Assembly: GCA_918026815.1 (NCBI GenBank)
Contig: CAKJVC010000068.1
Location: 186,001 to 250,000, forward strand
From: Chalara sp. BL73
Lineage: Eukaryota > Ascomycota > Leotiomycetes > Helotiales
Direction: 5' to 3'
Length of the DNA: 64,000 nucleotides
A model generated the notes under the pieces. It searched no databases, was not told where the DNA came from, and saw only the letters and a program-made list of their open reading frames with translations. Made by a program: the position numbers and the translations under genes. The stretch's first letter is position 1. Every line of letters begins with the position of its first letter. Below are positions 22,696-34,345 of the stretch, piece by piece.

Positions 22696-23744
22696 CGTTG
22701 CTGTAGGTAAATGCTAACGTTTAAAGGCTGGTTATTTTAGGTGTATAGAGAGGATGTTTGCTAAAGAATAATAAAGAACGGTTGGGGGGAAAGTTGAGGA
22801 TTTGTAGTTTATATAGAGTTGAAGATTAAGAACTCGACAGCATATATAAATTCGGGTTAAAGAAAGCGGTAAAGCGATGTTGAAGTGATTGCTAGTTTGG
22901 GTTTTGTATGCGAGTGCTACGCTACTACGACTTCTTCTATTTGAGGGCAAGAGTTTGACATGCAATAAATTACTTCTTAAGCAGAGCAAGTTACAAATAA
23001 TGCATTTGCTTAGTAGCATTTGTAAGGATTATTCCTCGGAGAAGGTTTATCGGTTTATATTAACGTTTACTAGGTATTTTATTTAAGCAAGGATGATTTG
23101 CATGTTACATGCGCTATCATCTGAAATTCAATTTACTTTTTTTGAATGCTTTAAGAAATGCCTCAAGGTAGGTAACCGGAGATTTCCCAGTGCCAAGCCA
23201 GCCCCTAATAGGGGAACTCTCGCTTGCCATTTAAGGAAGAAAATAGAGTTTTAACATAAGATTAGACCCCACAATTCTTCCACTTACAGGACCGATCCGG
23301 ATGAATAACAGTCAGATCAGGTAAACATGCAAAAAGGCTTCCTAAAGTAGCTTTCATCGCGAGTTCCCACTCCGGCCGTGCCGCTGCAATTCTCTATTGC
23401 GACTGTAGTTGCGAATTCTTAAGATAGATGTATATGCCAGACCAGAAACCTTGTACCATTTTTTAGTATTTTACGGTAATACCACGGCTTTTTTTCATGT
23501 CACCAGCGGTACTATTGTATCCTTCGGTATACTGCTAAGCACTACTAGAAGCAAAATACAAAAGTTCGCAATATTATATAAAGCTTTACGAGAAGTTTAC
23601 TAATTTACAGCTTAACCGCCAAGCAGCTAGTATTTGGCTATAAATACCAGGCGGTGAGCAGATTCTGTTTACGTAAATCCGGATAAAAGCTTAAACTAAA
23701 GTCTTTGAATACTGGAATTTTGCGGTCTTTACAGCAAAAAGTTG
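22696..23744. other. intergenic
   Basis: Upstream region of the crystallin-like gene and downstream region of an F-box gene. AT-rich; no gene, RNA or repeat supported. Confidence 0.4.
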
Positions 23745-24146
23745 TCACAGCGAAGGATTTGACGATATAGGGTTACGGAAACCGTGGCGTTCAATAGGGC
23801 TCCGTGGAGCGTCGCGCTCGAAGTTTCTGAAACATGGAGAGAAACACGAGGCAAATATAGGGTTGACCTTTCCAGTGTAGGCATTTTTCGAAGATGGCAA
23901 GGGCCGGAAACAAATAATTTGCTGAAGAGTTGGGGAGGTGGTGATTAGAAAGTGCCAAAGTCGACTGACACGTTGAGCGTTGACAAGAAGATCACATTCT
24001 GGCAAATATGTCATGATGAATTCGAGAAGTTCTGTATTATAGAGCGCTCGTTTGGATGCAGAAATACTTAGCATAGAAGCATCTTGGCTCCTGAGGCGCT
24101 TGAATAGCGATTTGCCGGCGTCATACTTCTCTTTTAGGCGATGCAT
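23745..24146 (-). CDS. short F-box protein
   Basis: F-box proteins link substrates to SCF ubiquitin ligases through Skp1. This 133-residue reading begins at ATG 24146; an upstream in-frame ATG at 24335 would add 63 residues. The F-box covers about residues 37-80: NTELLEFIMTYLP, then DLLVNAQRVSRLWHFLITTSPTLQQIICFRP, a pattern common in large lineage-specific fungal F-box families. Relatives I recall run past 200 residues with more conserved C-terminal sequence; here the frame ends soon after KVNPIFASCFSP, and the last 25 residues look unlike the family. It may be truncated. It is divergent from another F-box gene 331 bp away. Confidence 0.65.
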   Translation of the reverse strand: MHRLKEKYDAGKSLFKRLRSQDASMLSISASKRALYNTELLEFIMTYLPECDLLVNAQRVSRLWHFLITTSPTLQQIICFRPLPSSKNAYTGKVNPIFASCFSPCFRNFERDAPRSPIERHGFRNPISSNPSL

Positions 24147-24477
24147 ATTTTGATCACACAAGCTTGATAGAGAGTTTAAATAGGAGACAAGGCAATATTG
24201 CAATAATAATAATAGAGTGTATTGAGTATGAATTAACAGAGCAAGTTGAATTTCGGGCTGTAACTGTTTGTGGATATCATTTGTGAAGGTATAGAGATGA
24301 GGATGTAAGACTGACAGGCTGCGCTTCCCGAACATCTTCGCCTCTGGTACAGCCAACTAAAAGTTACTACATATATGCGAGCCCAAAGGCTATTTAGCGA
24401 TTCCTACAGTCTGATTATTTTTCACTATCAACAAACAGTACACACGTTTTCGCCGCTACAGTATCAGCAAAGCAAAC

Positions 24478-25227
24478 ATGAGTGAATCGATGCTCTTCTT
24501 ATTAGCATCACAGCATGAAATTCTCGAACGGACTGCTAGAGGCCTCAGTACGCTCGACCTTCTTCACCTCGCTTTAACTTGCAAAGCACTCTACAGCCAA
24601 ATCCGCGCGTTTGATGTAACTTTTGAACGCTTGAAACGCGTCGCATTATGTGCCGGGAGAGGACTGCAGGCTTGCCAAAAGCTTACTGGAGTGTATACTT
24701 TAACAGACAACGACTTTATTTGGGGGGAGGGCCGAATGGCGCACCCGTGAGTGGCCTGATCCAGTAGTGTTGGGGAATTGCGTCCATAATTTCTCCCACT
24801 ACCTAATTTTAACTATTTTATTAGTAACTTTTCGTTGTAGAATGATGAAGAATCGAGGTTCGAGTTTGGAATCTCAATGCGATGCCACAAATGGCCCACC
24901 TTGTCTCAGATGTGGGATAAATGTTAGTGAAGAATGTCGATATATGCCCGCGTTCGGGACACAAAAGCCTGCCTTTCTCGCCGCCGACCACATTTGGATT
25001 CGGCTTATCAAAGCCACAACATTATTTACTATTTTACTTCTTGCGACACCAAAGTTGAACGAAGTTTACCTCTCGACTTGTCCGAGTTTTGTGATTGCGA
25101 TCAATACACGAGATGGATTTGCCACCCGTGTAAAGTGAAGGAAGAAGAGCTAGATGATGAGTATTATGAAACAAGAACGAAAGAGAGTTGGGATAACGAT
25201 AGTGAAGAGTATGAGGGAGTAATGTAA
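24478..25227 (+). pseudogene. F-box family gene with a frameshift
   Basis: Exon 1 (24478-24746) encodes an F-box-like start: HEILERTARGLSTLDLLHLALTCKALYS. After a 94-bp intron (24747-24840), exon 2 begins with a Cys-rich block GPPCLRCGINVSEECRY that fungal F-box relatives share. The family's next block (RRPHL.SAYQSHNI, CDTKVER, FCDCDQYTRWICHPC and an acidic C terminus) is found downstream in another frame ending at 25227. The change of frame lies between about 24945 and 24980 and equals a 1-base loss (or 2-base gain). No intron can fit there. Either a recent pseudogene or a sequencing error; codons on both sides still look selected. Confidence 0.75.
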
Positions 25228-27106
25228 TGATGGTACGTGATCATCAGTGTTACAGATACGTAAGTCGACTATTTAAATTTGTGTTTCAGAAATAGGCTTT
25301 GGGCAAGCTCTCTTTACAAGCCTTGCCTTTTACATGCTCTTTATACTAATCTTAAATCTTAGTTTTGGTATCCTTGCGGAGAAAAAGCTTTAGTCGATAG
25401 TAACATTTGATGTTCGTGGTGTTTTCGAAAGCATAATAAAGACACATGGATGTCAGAGAATCCTGCATATATTCCATTTTTCGACGATGTAGGTAGCAGC
25501 AGCACAAAGCTTTCAGTACTAGAGCTAATACTGTATAGGATCTATGCTATCTATAATTTATTGACCTTCCGCCTGGGGAACTAAGGATGTATCCAGCTCT
25601 GGCATATCAAGGACCTATTGTACCATAATATGTCTGGAACTTCCATTCCGCATGGCGAATGCCTTCGGCAACTTTTCAAAAGCATTAAGGGTATAACATA
25701 TCTGATGAGTAAAGGGTGACAGCAGGAGCGTCCAGCCTTAGGTTGATATTAACTTCTATCAATGTAGTAACAAGGATAGCTCCCATTTGTAGGATGTAAA
25801 GTCCCAATGGCTGGAATGTCTGCATGTTACTTTTACCAGGCTATAGTTCAATATCAGTGACTTATTCGCACTTAGAATCACACTCATTCTCTCTAAGGTT
25901 TACACAGTTTAATATTGGGGACAAGTATTGTAAAAATAGCATCAATACTTGCAACTTAATATTCAGTTAATATTAAAAGTTGATTTTAGCAATTCTTGGC
26001 CTTTTTAATATATCTCCTTGTAATAAGACTCCTTATCCTTAACTCAACGTTTCATTTTAGTAATTTATTTACTTAAATTTTGTAATTAATGGTGACATTT
26101 CCCTTACTTGAAGCAAGGTAATCTTGTACAATAACAAAAGGGAACTTGTGTAGTAACTCCCCATACTTTACCGCAGCACGGCAATGACAATACCCTTCTC
26201 CCGGAAGTTCGCCCCACCCGCAACCATCTCCTAAAGCAAAGCGCTAGCCAACTACTTTCCACCTTTTCATTAATAGCAGATTCTATGATATACCAACTGT
26301 TGTTCCCTCGTAAGGCCGAGTCGCGGTCCCTTCTACAAAATAGACTAGATTCTCTGACACCTATACTCGGTCATTAATACCTTGTATTTGCTCCCTGCTG
26401 GCTTTCACATGCTCTCACAGTACCTCCTTCTGTTCCTAGACCACCTTGCCTTCTCTCAAGAGTCTCTTCTCTTTTTATTTAAGGGACTTAATAGCTGTCG
26501 TCTGAAATCAGGTATCTCAAGTAGCTCATGTCGGACACTCTTAGCTAGATGCGTTTAGGGGCCGCAGATATGCTCGCACAAATAGGCGGATGGCTTCAGC
26601 ATCATGCTGGTCCTGGACGAAGGCGATTGAGATTTTCTGTGTAGAAACAGGCGGATTGCCTCGTTAGACTCATTCGGATCGCCTCTTGTCTCACTTTCCC
26701 TTTGCTCTCAGCATCATTGCTCTTTTGATGATAGAAGCAGCCACAAAGATGACTCGACGAAGTGATGAATCTAGCCGCAGGAATGGGAAGACCAGGTTAG
26801 AGTGTCCCGCCGGAGTGAGGGCTCACACCAAGACCAGAGGCTTTGGGCTCGCTACTGGCTTGAAAGGGGGGATAAAGGATATGGAAATGTTATATATCAT
26901 ATGTTCGTGATATCAATTATCTCTCTGGACCGTTAATATCACAATCAGGATGAAGTCTGGACAAACCAACTCGTTTTTACGCCAAACATAGAGCATTTGC
27001 AAAGCTATACCTCAGATCTATGGGTAAATTATCTGTAAGAATAAACGTTATAATCAAAATACACCTTAACCATGCTCCGCACTCAACCTCCGCGTTTCAA
27101 TTTCAT
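25228..27106. other. gene-poor stretch
   Basis: Apart from the relic frame listed at 26100-26482, nothing supportable. 25900-26090 is AT-rich. Confidence 0.35.
26100..26482 (-). mobile_element. RIP-like decayed reading frame, probable transposon relic
   Basis: One minus-strand frame of about 125 codons stays protein-like (Lys/Glu-rich coiled-coil-like start, then TRPYEGTTVG, GDGCGWGELPGEG and KYGELLHKFPF) but holds six stops, each TAG, TGA or TAA. Every one can come from CAG, CGA, CAA or TGG by a single C-to-T or G-to-A change, the signature of repeat-induced point mutation. RIP acts on repeats, so a transposable element is the likely source. I cannot name the family. Confidence 0.35.
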
Positions 27107-30100
27107 TCATTCATTCACAAACCTAAACACAGGGCCAAGCCAAGTATCATAATCCGACTGTATGCCACTCGTTCCCCCAACTCTAAGCACGCTAACAAAC
27201 CATCTATAATCACCTGGTCCAACCTCTCTGCTGATGCCATCATCGCCCAACACCGCTGTTGTTCCTTTTCCATACGCGCTGAGTCCGCCCGTACTCCACT
27301 GCCTCTGTCTAACCAGAGTTCCAAAACTCTCATATCCAAAGATACTACTCGTAGGCGTCACCTTACTAGGCTGATATCCGTCCCAAGCACTCACCGTGCC
27401 ATTTGGTGCATAATGATTTGCTTGGACCGACGTATTCGCGGGTAAAACATCTAATCTTGCTTCGTATGACCATTGTGCCTTGGAGATCGCGGACCCGAAG
27501 CCATATTTTGGATTGATAATGAGGAACCCGTCATTTCTGATAGCGTTACCGGTGGCATCGTAACCGTACATTTGGGGTATGATAGTTGAGGTGTTTAGAA
27601 TAGTTAGGTATGGTGTGTTGTATATGGAGTATGGTGGTCCAATATATGGTATGCTGTACTCTTCGTTCTCGGAAGATATCTGAATAAAGCCGCTGAAAAC
27701 AGGAAATGAGTCTGGTGTCACATCTTCTGGAGGCGACATAGATACGAATATAGTTTCTGTGGAACCGGAAGCGATAGTTATTGGGGACTCGCTCAGGTTC
27801 GCCACGCCATACTTGGCCAATTGTGAGACTTCGCGGTATTGGAGGTAGTAGTCTGAGTATGCTGCTCCCTGATGGGAAATGGTATAAACCTTAGCATTGG
27901 GAGATTTATTCGTAATGGATAGATTGGCAGTGCCATATTCCGTTCTTGAAACGTCCGTGATAGTGATCTGTCCAGGAGAAACGACACTCTTTGAGAAGAT
28001 TGCACTGTAGACGTCAATTGCGCCAGCCCCTTGTTGGGCTGTGGTCGATAAGACAGTAGCATCATAGATCCATGGCAGAGATTTGGCAGTAGTTTGTATC
28101 CGCTCTTTGATCTCCTGGATCGAAGCATCTGGAAATTGGGTCTTGATAAGAGCATATGCTCCCGCAACATAGGGTGTGGCCATAGATGTACCTGAGATAA
28201 TAACCCAACCAGAGAGTGGTCCCAGTGGCCATGTTGAAAGGATATGCCCACCCGGCGCTGAGATTTGAGGCTTCAGCCTGTAGTCGTGATACGTTGGACC
28301 AAAGCTGGAATAGTAATCTATGTAACCACCGCTCGGCTGAGGTATACTGATAAAGTCTTTGCCTGAGAAGAATTAGAACCGAGCATGGGTTAGAGACTAC
28401 ACACATGACCACTTACTAGGGAACTTGAGCTTATAGCTGAGATATCCACCTCCAGCTGCATAATTTTGCGCCAAGGTTACTCCGTCTTCAAACCCCACAT
28501 TTGTGAACTGCGGTGAACCACTGAAATAACCCTGTTTTGGTACATTATAGCACTGATCATACAGATCAGCCACCTCCGCATTGTAAGCCATCATGTACTT
28601 TGGCTTATACTTTGCGCCGTTATAGTTGCCAATGTAAGGGGTCTCGCACCCAGCCAATACCTGGAATATGAAGATGGTGCTGTTGACATCCTGGACAACT
28701 TTCATAGCTTCCTCCCAGACATTACTGCTGCACCCATCTTCGAGCCAAAACACATCGGCACCATCTGGAAAGTCTATCGGAAAGACAGAGGCATATTTAA
28801 TGGTTGCCCCTAATGAGTCTACGGCTGAGTAGACTAGTGGAAAATCCTTATTTGCAACTATTCGGCTGTGAGTGGAGAGAATCTCAGAGTAGATTACATG
28901 AGAAATTACTAACTTGCGCCAACTGAAATAGCACTGGGCTCAGTGCTTGGCCATTTTGCCGAATACAGACTATTCGCATATTTACTTTGCACTCCAGAAT
29001 TGCCTGCTGCAGCGATTACCGCGATGCCCGCATCCGTCAATTTCTTTGTGACCGCTGCTAAAGGGTCAATGCCACCATATGCCGACTGGTCTCCCACACT
29101 GAGGCTCAGGCTCACGAGGTCAACACCTTGTTCTTGAGCCTTTAGCATCGCTGCTAAAATTGCGTCACTCCCAGCTCTGGCATCACAATTAAAAGCCCGG
29201 TAGATGTACAGTGTTGCTTCCGGAGCGACACCTACAATGTCGAATTGGCCTGGCACACTATTCATACCAATGATACCTATTTGAAGCGTTAATATTGCCA
29301 TGGAAAAAGTTTATGTCAAAGCATACCAGCTACATGTGTACCATGGCCACCTCCAAGACATGCTGCAAGAGGGTCAGGGCTGCTTTGGACTGTCCCGTTA
29401 TCCGTAACAAAAGACCATCCGCCAGCAATTTTGAAGCCAGGTCCAAAACCTCCTCCGAGGGATGGATGCCTGCAATAGTGTCATTAACGCGGGGCTTTTT
29501 GGCTTTCGGTATTATACAGGTCAGATGAAACCACAATACGTAAATATCCGGACATGATTCTGTGTTACCGGGTTCCTAGAGAAAGCCGGGCAAGTCAAAC
29601 ATACCTGTAATCTACACCAGTGTCTGAATGGTTGACATATTAGTAAACAAACAAGGAATAGACAGTGATCCTAAATCCAGGATTATTCATTAAGAGAAAT
29701 TCGGCTCACCAATAATTCCGATCTTAATACCCTCTCCTTTGATACCAAGTGCGTGAAGCTTATCTACACCCCCCACTACAGAAAAATTCAAGTTAGATGG
29801 GCTTCAAAGAAAGGTATGCAGCAATGGACATTAAATGCCTAACTCTTCCGAGGTTTCCATGAAGCAGTAGGTGGTGTTTAGAAACTTACTTTCCAGGGTT
29901 GATGTTATGGGGTGACTACTGCCAAAAACCTTCCTTAAAGATGCTGGTTCTGGATATGAAAGAAGAGGGTCGGCAGTATTATTAAAGGTGATAGGAGTTG
30001 TGGCCTCAGTCACGGGAGATACAGCTAACACGCCTGGAATTGCTTCCAGCTGCGCATGGATATCCTCACTAGTCGCATCACCTATATTCATGTATATTAG

Positions 30101-30496
30101 TTATTGTTTCATGACCGGATAACAACATCTGATAGGTTTCCTTCCTGTAGATTACGAAGAATGCTTACTGCGAACTTGAATTGATAAACCGAGGTACGTG
30201 TCCGGGCTGTTGAATTCATGCCGTACCATGTAGTCCAAAGTAGATTCTGCTCGCTTATGAAATGCACTGTGTGGTGATAATGAGCGTCCTGGGAGACTAG
30301 AAGATGGAGCAAGCTCAACGATGAATGCTTTTTCAACTAAGTTTTCGATTATCAGCACTTGGCTCCAGGAGTTGTCGTCTCAAATGTTCCCAGAAGAGTT
30401 TAACCTTCATACCGATCTGTTTGAAAAAAGACTGAACTCACATTTTGCGAATCCTGGAGTAAACAGGCTAAGTAACGCTAGACCGAGGATAAACAT
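27107..30496 (-). CDS. subtilisin-like serine protease (S8, Vpr/minor extracellular type)
   Basis: Secreted endopeptidase. Nine exons on the minus strand: 30496-30442, 30336-30169, 30081-29890, 29775-29710, 29623-29605, 29469-29327, 29276-28914, 28857-28417, 28362-27107; phases agree at all junctions, 900 residues. Signal peptide at residues 1-18; an I9-like propeptide (KAFIVELAPSSSL to IPGVLAVSP) follows. Triad: Asp161 in IIDTGVDY, His209 in GGHGTHVAG, Ser542 in GTSMATPYVAG; the oxyanion Asn lies in IAAAGNSG. A PA-like insert (about 370-480) lies between His and Ser, and after residue ~600 comes an Fn3-like C-terminal region typical of large fungal subtilases. The catalytic Asp is split across exons 4 and 5, and exon 5 is only 19 bp. 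No GPI signal seen. All active-site residues present. Confidence 0.9.
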
Positions 30497-32981
30497 GTTT
30501 ACTCGCTAACAAACTTGAAGTATCCAGCACTAAATATCTCCAGACTCTAAATGAGACAGGGCCGGCGTTTCTTTGAATTGCAGGCAATATTTAAGTGTCG
30601 CTGCGGGTGTGACAATTGTCGGAATATGTAGATAGATGTTGAAGTAGAGATAATTTGTTCACTACCCACGCAATATAAGCACACAGGACGCCTTCTATCT
30701 TAGAAGCTGATTCCAACTTGAATCTTCTCTAGTAATATTTATGCCACAAAAGGATAACACTGAAATTAGCATAACAGGGCCTAGGATACACCTATGATGC
30801 AACGATGTAGGCAGCCACTCTCGTATTTGGCTCGGGAGTAAAAGAGAGCTGCAGTGCATAGAATTCCAACGGAACGGTGATAATATATATCCTTGAACGC
30901 ATGTCAAGGGTTCCGTGTTAAGTTGCAATAATACTGTGGCAAGCTATATGCGGAAAATGTAGGGCAAGAAGTAGTAAAAAGACAAAGGCAGACACGAAGC
31001 AACATTCCGGGAATGCAAGACGATAAGGGATGCTTAGACCATATAACAAAGATTGACAAGAAATGATGTGAGATATAGTGCACTTGCAAGGTAGTAGAGC
31101 CACAAAATGTACTTGTCTCTCATATTTGATCTGTTGCTGCAGAGTTTTGGGATAGAGTACAGATGACCAACTCGGGCCAGCGACATGGCCACTAAGCCAA
31201 TCATAGTAATCAGTTGGCGCATTGCTAGAATAGATTCGAGAGACTACCGAAGAATGATTATAGTTATCGTGAGCTACTTCACGTGTTCCAAGCAGCGCCT
31301 TTCTCTAATCTCGAGGCACAAAGATAGAAGGTAGCATGGCCATATTCCCAACGATTGCTGACAGTCACACAGCCTTTTGATGGAAAGAATATGCTTTTGT
31401 CAGAGTGAGAACGTCTGCCGAGCAAAAAATCCCCGTTAGCCATGTACCGAGCACATCATTAATATATTCGGCCAACTCGAACACCACCCTGACAGGCTTG
31501 TATGCTGCAACATATATTAGTCTGCCTGAGCATGACAACCTAAAGGGAGGTCATGGTTGTAGAAGGTGGGTTCCAGAACCAGATACACGAGCCGTATGGA
31601 TGTTGTGATTGATTGATGCACATGCAGATTGGCGTCCCAGGGCAATGGACCCTGGTTGCAGGTGGTTTGCTTGGCCGTAAGCCAAATTCAGAAGGCCGTT
31701 AACATGACATGAGTAAGACCTTGAGCGTGCAATAATGGTGGGGGGGATAACTACGACAATGACAGCAAAGTAGAGGTTAAAGCGCTGTGAAGGATGGTAG
31801 CGATAGCTCTAGAATTGATGATGCGTAACAGTTTGGTGGAGAGGAATGAGATGGATATATATTTCCACTGGAAAATGAAAGCATTTGAATAAAAAGACAT
31901 GTCGTTCTGGTTTGCTGGGCTTGGCAGTCGCAGCAAAACAATAATCATCCACGTGACTTTGGATCTAGTCCAGTTAGGGACACTCGAGGACACCAGTAGC
32001 TTCCCATAAGACGATTCTGGTCCTGATAAATGTCGGTGTGCTGAGAAGGATGAACGAGATCTTACAGCTAACTGTTACCCTACCCTTGTGTGCATATGCA
32101 GCTCATTGCTATCAGTTCCCACTTGGTCCTTGATTCCCAGTGTTACACAGATCCAGGCTAGAACATGGGAGATAGACAGATATCCTCCTCTAGGTCCATG
32201 GTGGACTCAAGGATCTCCTGCATTACGATAGGCTTGGCGCATATACTATGAAAGCAGTTGCTGCTCCAAATGGCTCACGAGCATGTATTGTGCTCTTTCA
32301 AGGCTGTCCTGGAGGACTTCTTTGTTATTGTTATGCCTAGTAATTTCCCGACGTCCTTGCGAAGCTGCAGCTCAAGGGCTCGGGACACGATTTTGAAATT
32401 TCCAAATTGCGTGTATAAGAAAAGTTGCATGTTCCCAACAATTGGGATACGGCAGCACCCTTTTAGGCACTAGCCGAGCACTTCCCAGCACAGGGAACAT
32501 ACATAAAACATCCATGGATCAACTTTCAGCCAAGCCTGGGCAATTTTGGGTGGTTTACATGAGCTTCGACAAGATGTGCAATAAATGTTATGTATATGAC
32601 ATCTATCATCACGTTTGACGGCCTCGGTGAGGTTTCCATTACATGATGAAAATTGACAAAGCTGGGCTGACCCTTGCCTAGTAAAAGCACAATGGGTGAA
32701 CCAAACCCTTCTATAACCGGGATAAAATCAGATAAAGAAGATACTGCGTGAATCCTGAGTGGAAGTAGTACAGAGCAGACTACTGCCGCGCGGAAAAGTC
32801 CAGCCTCAGACAAAAAAAAACTCAAAGAGAGTTGATGGCCAATTCATGACAACAGAACTGTGGGCTCAAAATAACCCACCAGCTAACCTCTTGAATATTA
32901 TTGATATGTGCATTTTGAAGAAAGTAGAGCGAGGTCATATGGTAAACCATAAAATTCTGTTATCGTGCACCAGCACAAACG
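30497..32981. other. intergenic stretch without clear genes
   Basis: No supportable gene. A 62-codon ATG frame at 31034-31222 (minus) has a hydrophobic N terminus and C terminus but no family signature and is not called. Other frames lack ATG starts or motifs. Confidence 0.4.
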
Positions 32982-33674
32982 TCATCTCTTCTTCTTTACA
33001 CTTGCTACCCTCTCGCCTGTTTTCTTGACTTCCCACTTCTCCCATCCTGCCTGGCATAAATCTTCCTCCACAACTAGATCCCGTATACGGAACAGTCTGA
33101 GGAGTGGTTGCTCTAAAGCCCAGTTTAGCAAGCCGGCCTGCCTTACCGCAGCTGTAATCACGAACCAGCCAAGAGCTATGGTGCTTCCAGCCAAATATCC
33201 GACAGCGACTTGCTTCACCGTATGATACTCCAAGTATATCCGACTCCATGCCACTGTCGCCGCACCTAATATCCCCAAAAAACTTAGCCCCGCCCTCGCA
33301 CCCAAACTCAGCGGTGTATGGCTCTTGGTCGATTTCTTCGGTACATGTCTGAAGAGTAAGAACAGGCTCAGGCTCACACTAAAGAAGCTCACAAACTGCG
33401 CGTGGGAAGACGGCATGCCATATCCTTTTCCATGCATCAGTTTCGGGCGCTCTTCTTTCAATATGCGTTTTAAGGCAAAGTTGAGTGCCTCGCAAAGCAT
33501 CTGCCCAGCGAAGAGGAGAAAGATTTCCGCTTCGCGTGTGCTCCAAATTAGAGTTGCATAGACAACGCAAAGGCCTTGGGGAACGAGAGCGAGGAAGGCG
33601 CATACATAGGAGATAGGATCGTTGGGATCGTAATGGACATGGGTTAGGCTTAGAGAGGCAAGTGGCCGATCCAT
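32982..33674 (-). CDS. CAX4: dolichyldiphosphatase (PAP2 superfamily)
   Basis: ER membrane enzyme that removes a phosphate from dolichyl diphosphate on the lumenal side, recycling the lipid carrier for N-glycosylation. A single exon from ATG 33674 gives 230 residues, the family's usual length (yeast Cax4 is about 240). The three PAP2 signature motifs are visible: KRILKEERP, GMPSSHAQF and SRIYLEYHTVKQ, with the catalytic His in the last. Four to five hydrophobic helices. The start is chosen because the sequence MDRPLASLSLTHVHYDPNDP matches the family N terminus; an in-frame ATG at 33764 would add 30 unlikely residues. Divergent from the RBR ligase gene. Confidence 0.9.
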   Translation of the reverse strand: MDRPLASLSLTHVHYDPNDPISYVCAFLALVPQGLCVVYATLIWSTREAEIFLLFAGQMLCEALNFALKRILKEERPKLMHGKGYGMPSSHAQFVSFFSVSLSLFLLFRHVPKKSTKSHTPLSLGARAGLSFLGILGAATVAWSRIYLEYHTVKQVAVGYLAGSTIALGWFVITAAVRQAGLLNWALEQPLLRLFRIRDLVVEEDLCQAGWEKWEVKKTGERVASVKKKR

Positions 33675-34345
33675 GACAGTTGGCAGCCTGGAGAAGTTGT
33701 GAGAATCAAGAGCATTACTGTGGGAACAGTTTGGTAAGATCTGGTTTCTTTTACCTGGAAACAAAGCCTAGGAAAGACGCCGAATTTGTGGTAATACCGG
33801 CTGCCAATGGCTCAGAGTCGGTACCCTGTACTCGCTGTTCACAGTTAAGATGTGGCAGAATTCATTGATTCTGTAGTTCATAGGGAAGGGAATGGGTATG
33901 GCCGTGAAAATAGGTAACAAGTCGGTATTAGTACTTTTTCATGATATATCGTGTTGTATGAAAGGATATTCATGTGCCTGAAGTCGAAGGGTCCCATCAA
34001 TGCCGCTATAATGTCCAACCATAAATGGCAAAAGCGGCAGCAACAGTACTCCTGACGCGGCCGCGCCAAGGCTCAATTCTCAGGGGTCCAATCATAAATT
34101 TGAAGTAAGGTGCCCGCCATTGCGATGAAATTATCTCCGGCTTTTATAGATGACTCCTCGCCACCATCTCTATGTCAACTCGACATGTTCACTAACTACC
34201 ATTTCACTACTTGATGTCTTGCGCACGTTCTCAAATGTGCTATCTTCCCTACTTATGAATCTGGACTCCTTCGTCTCTGAAGCAGAAGTCGTTTCCCTTT
34301 CACGGATCGACCAGTGACATTCTGCCCACGAGAAACGCTTGAACC
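33675..34345. promoter_or_regulatory. shared divergent promoter region
   Basis: 671 bp between the start codons of the dolichyldiphosphatase and the RBR ligase; both promoters must lie here. No repeat or RNA is seen. A 5'-UTR intron for the phosphatase is possible (GT...AG pairs occur at 33700-33770) but not shown. Confidence 0.5.

Noticed and set aside
31034..31222. 62-codon ATG frame with hydrophobic ends, possible small secreted or membrane protein
   Set aside because: No cleavage-site logic, no Cys pattern and no homolog known to me; too weak to call.
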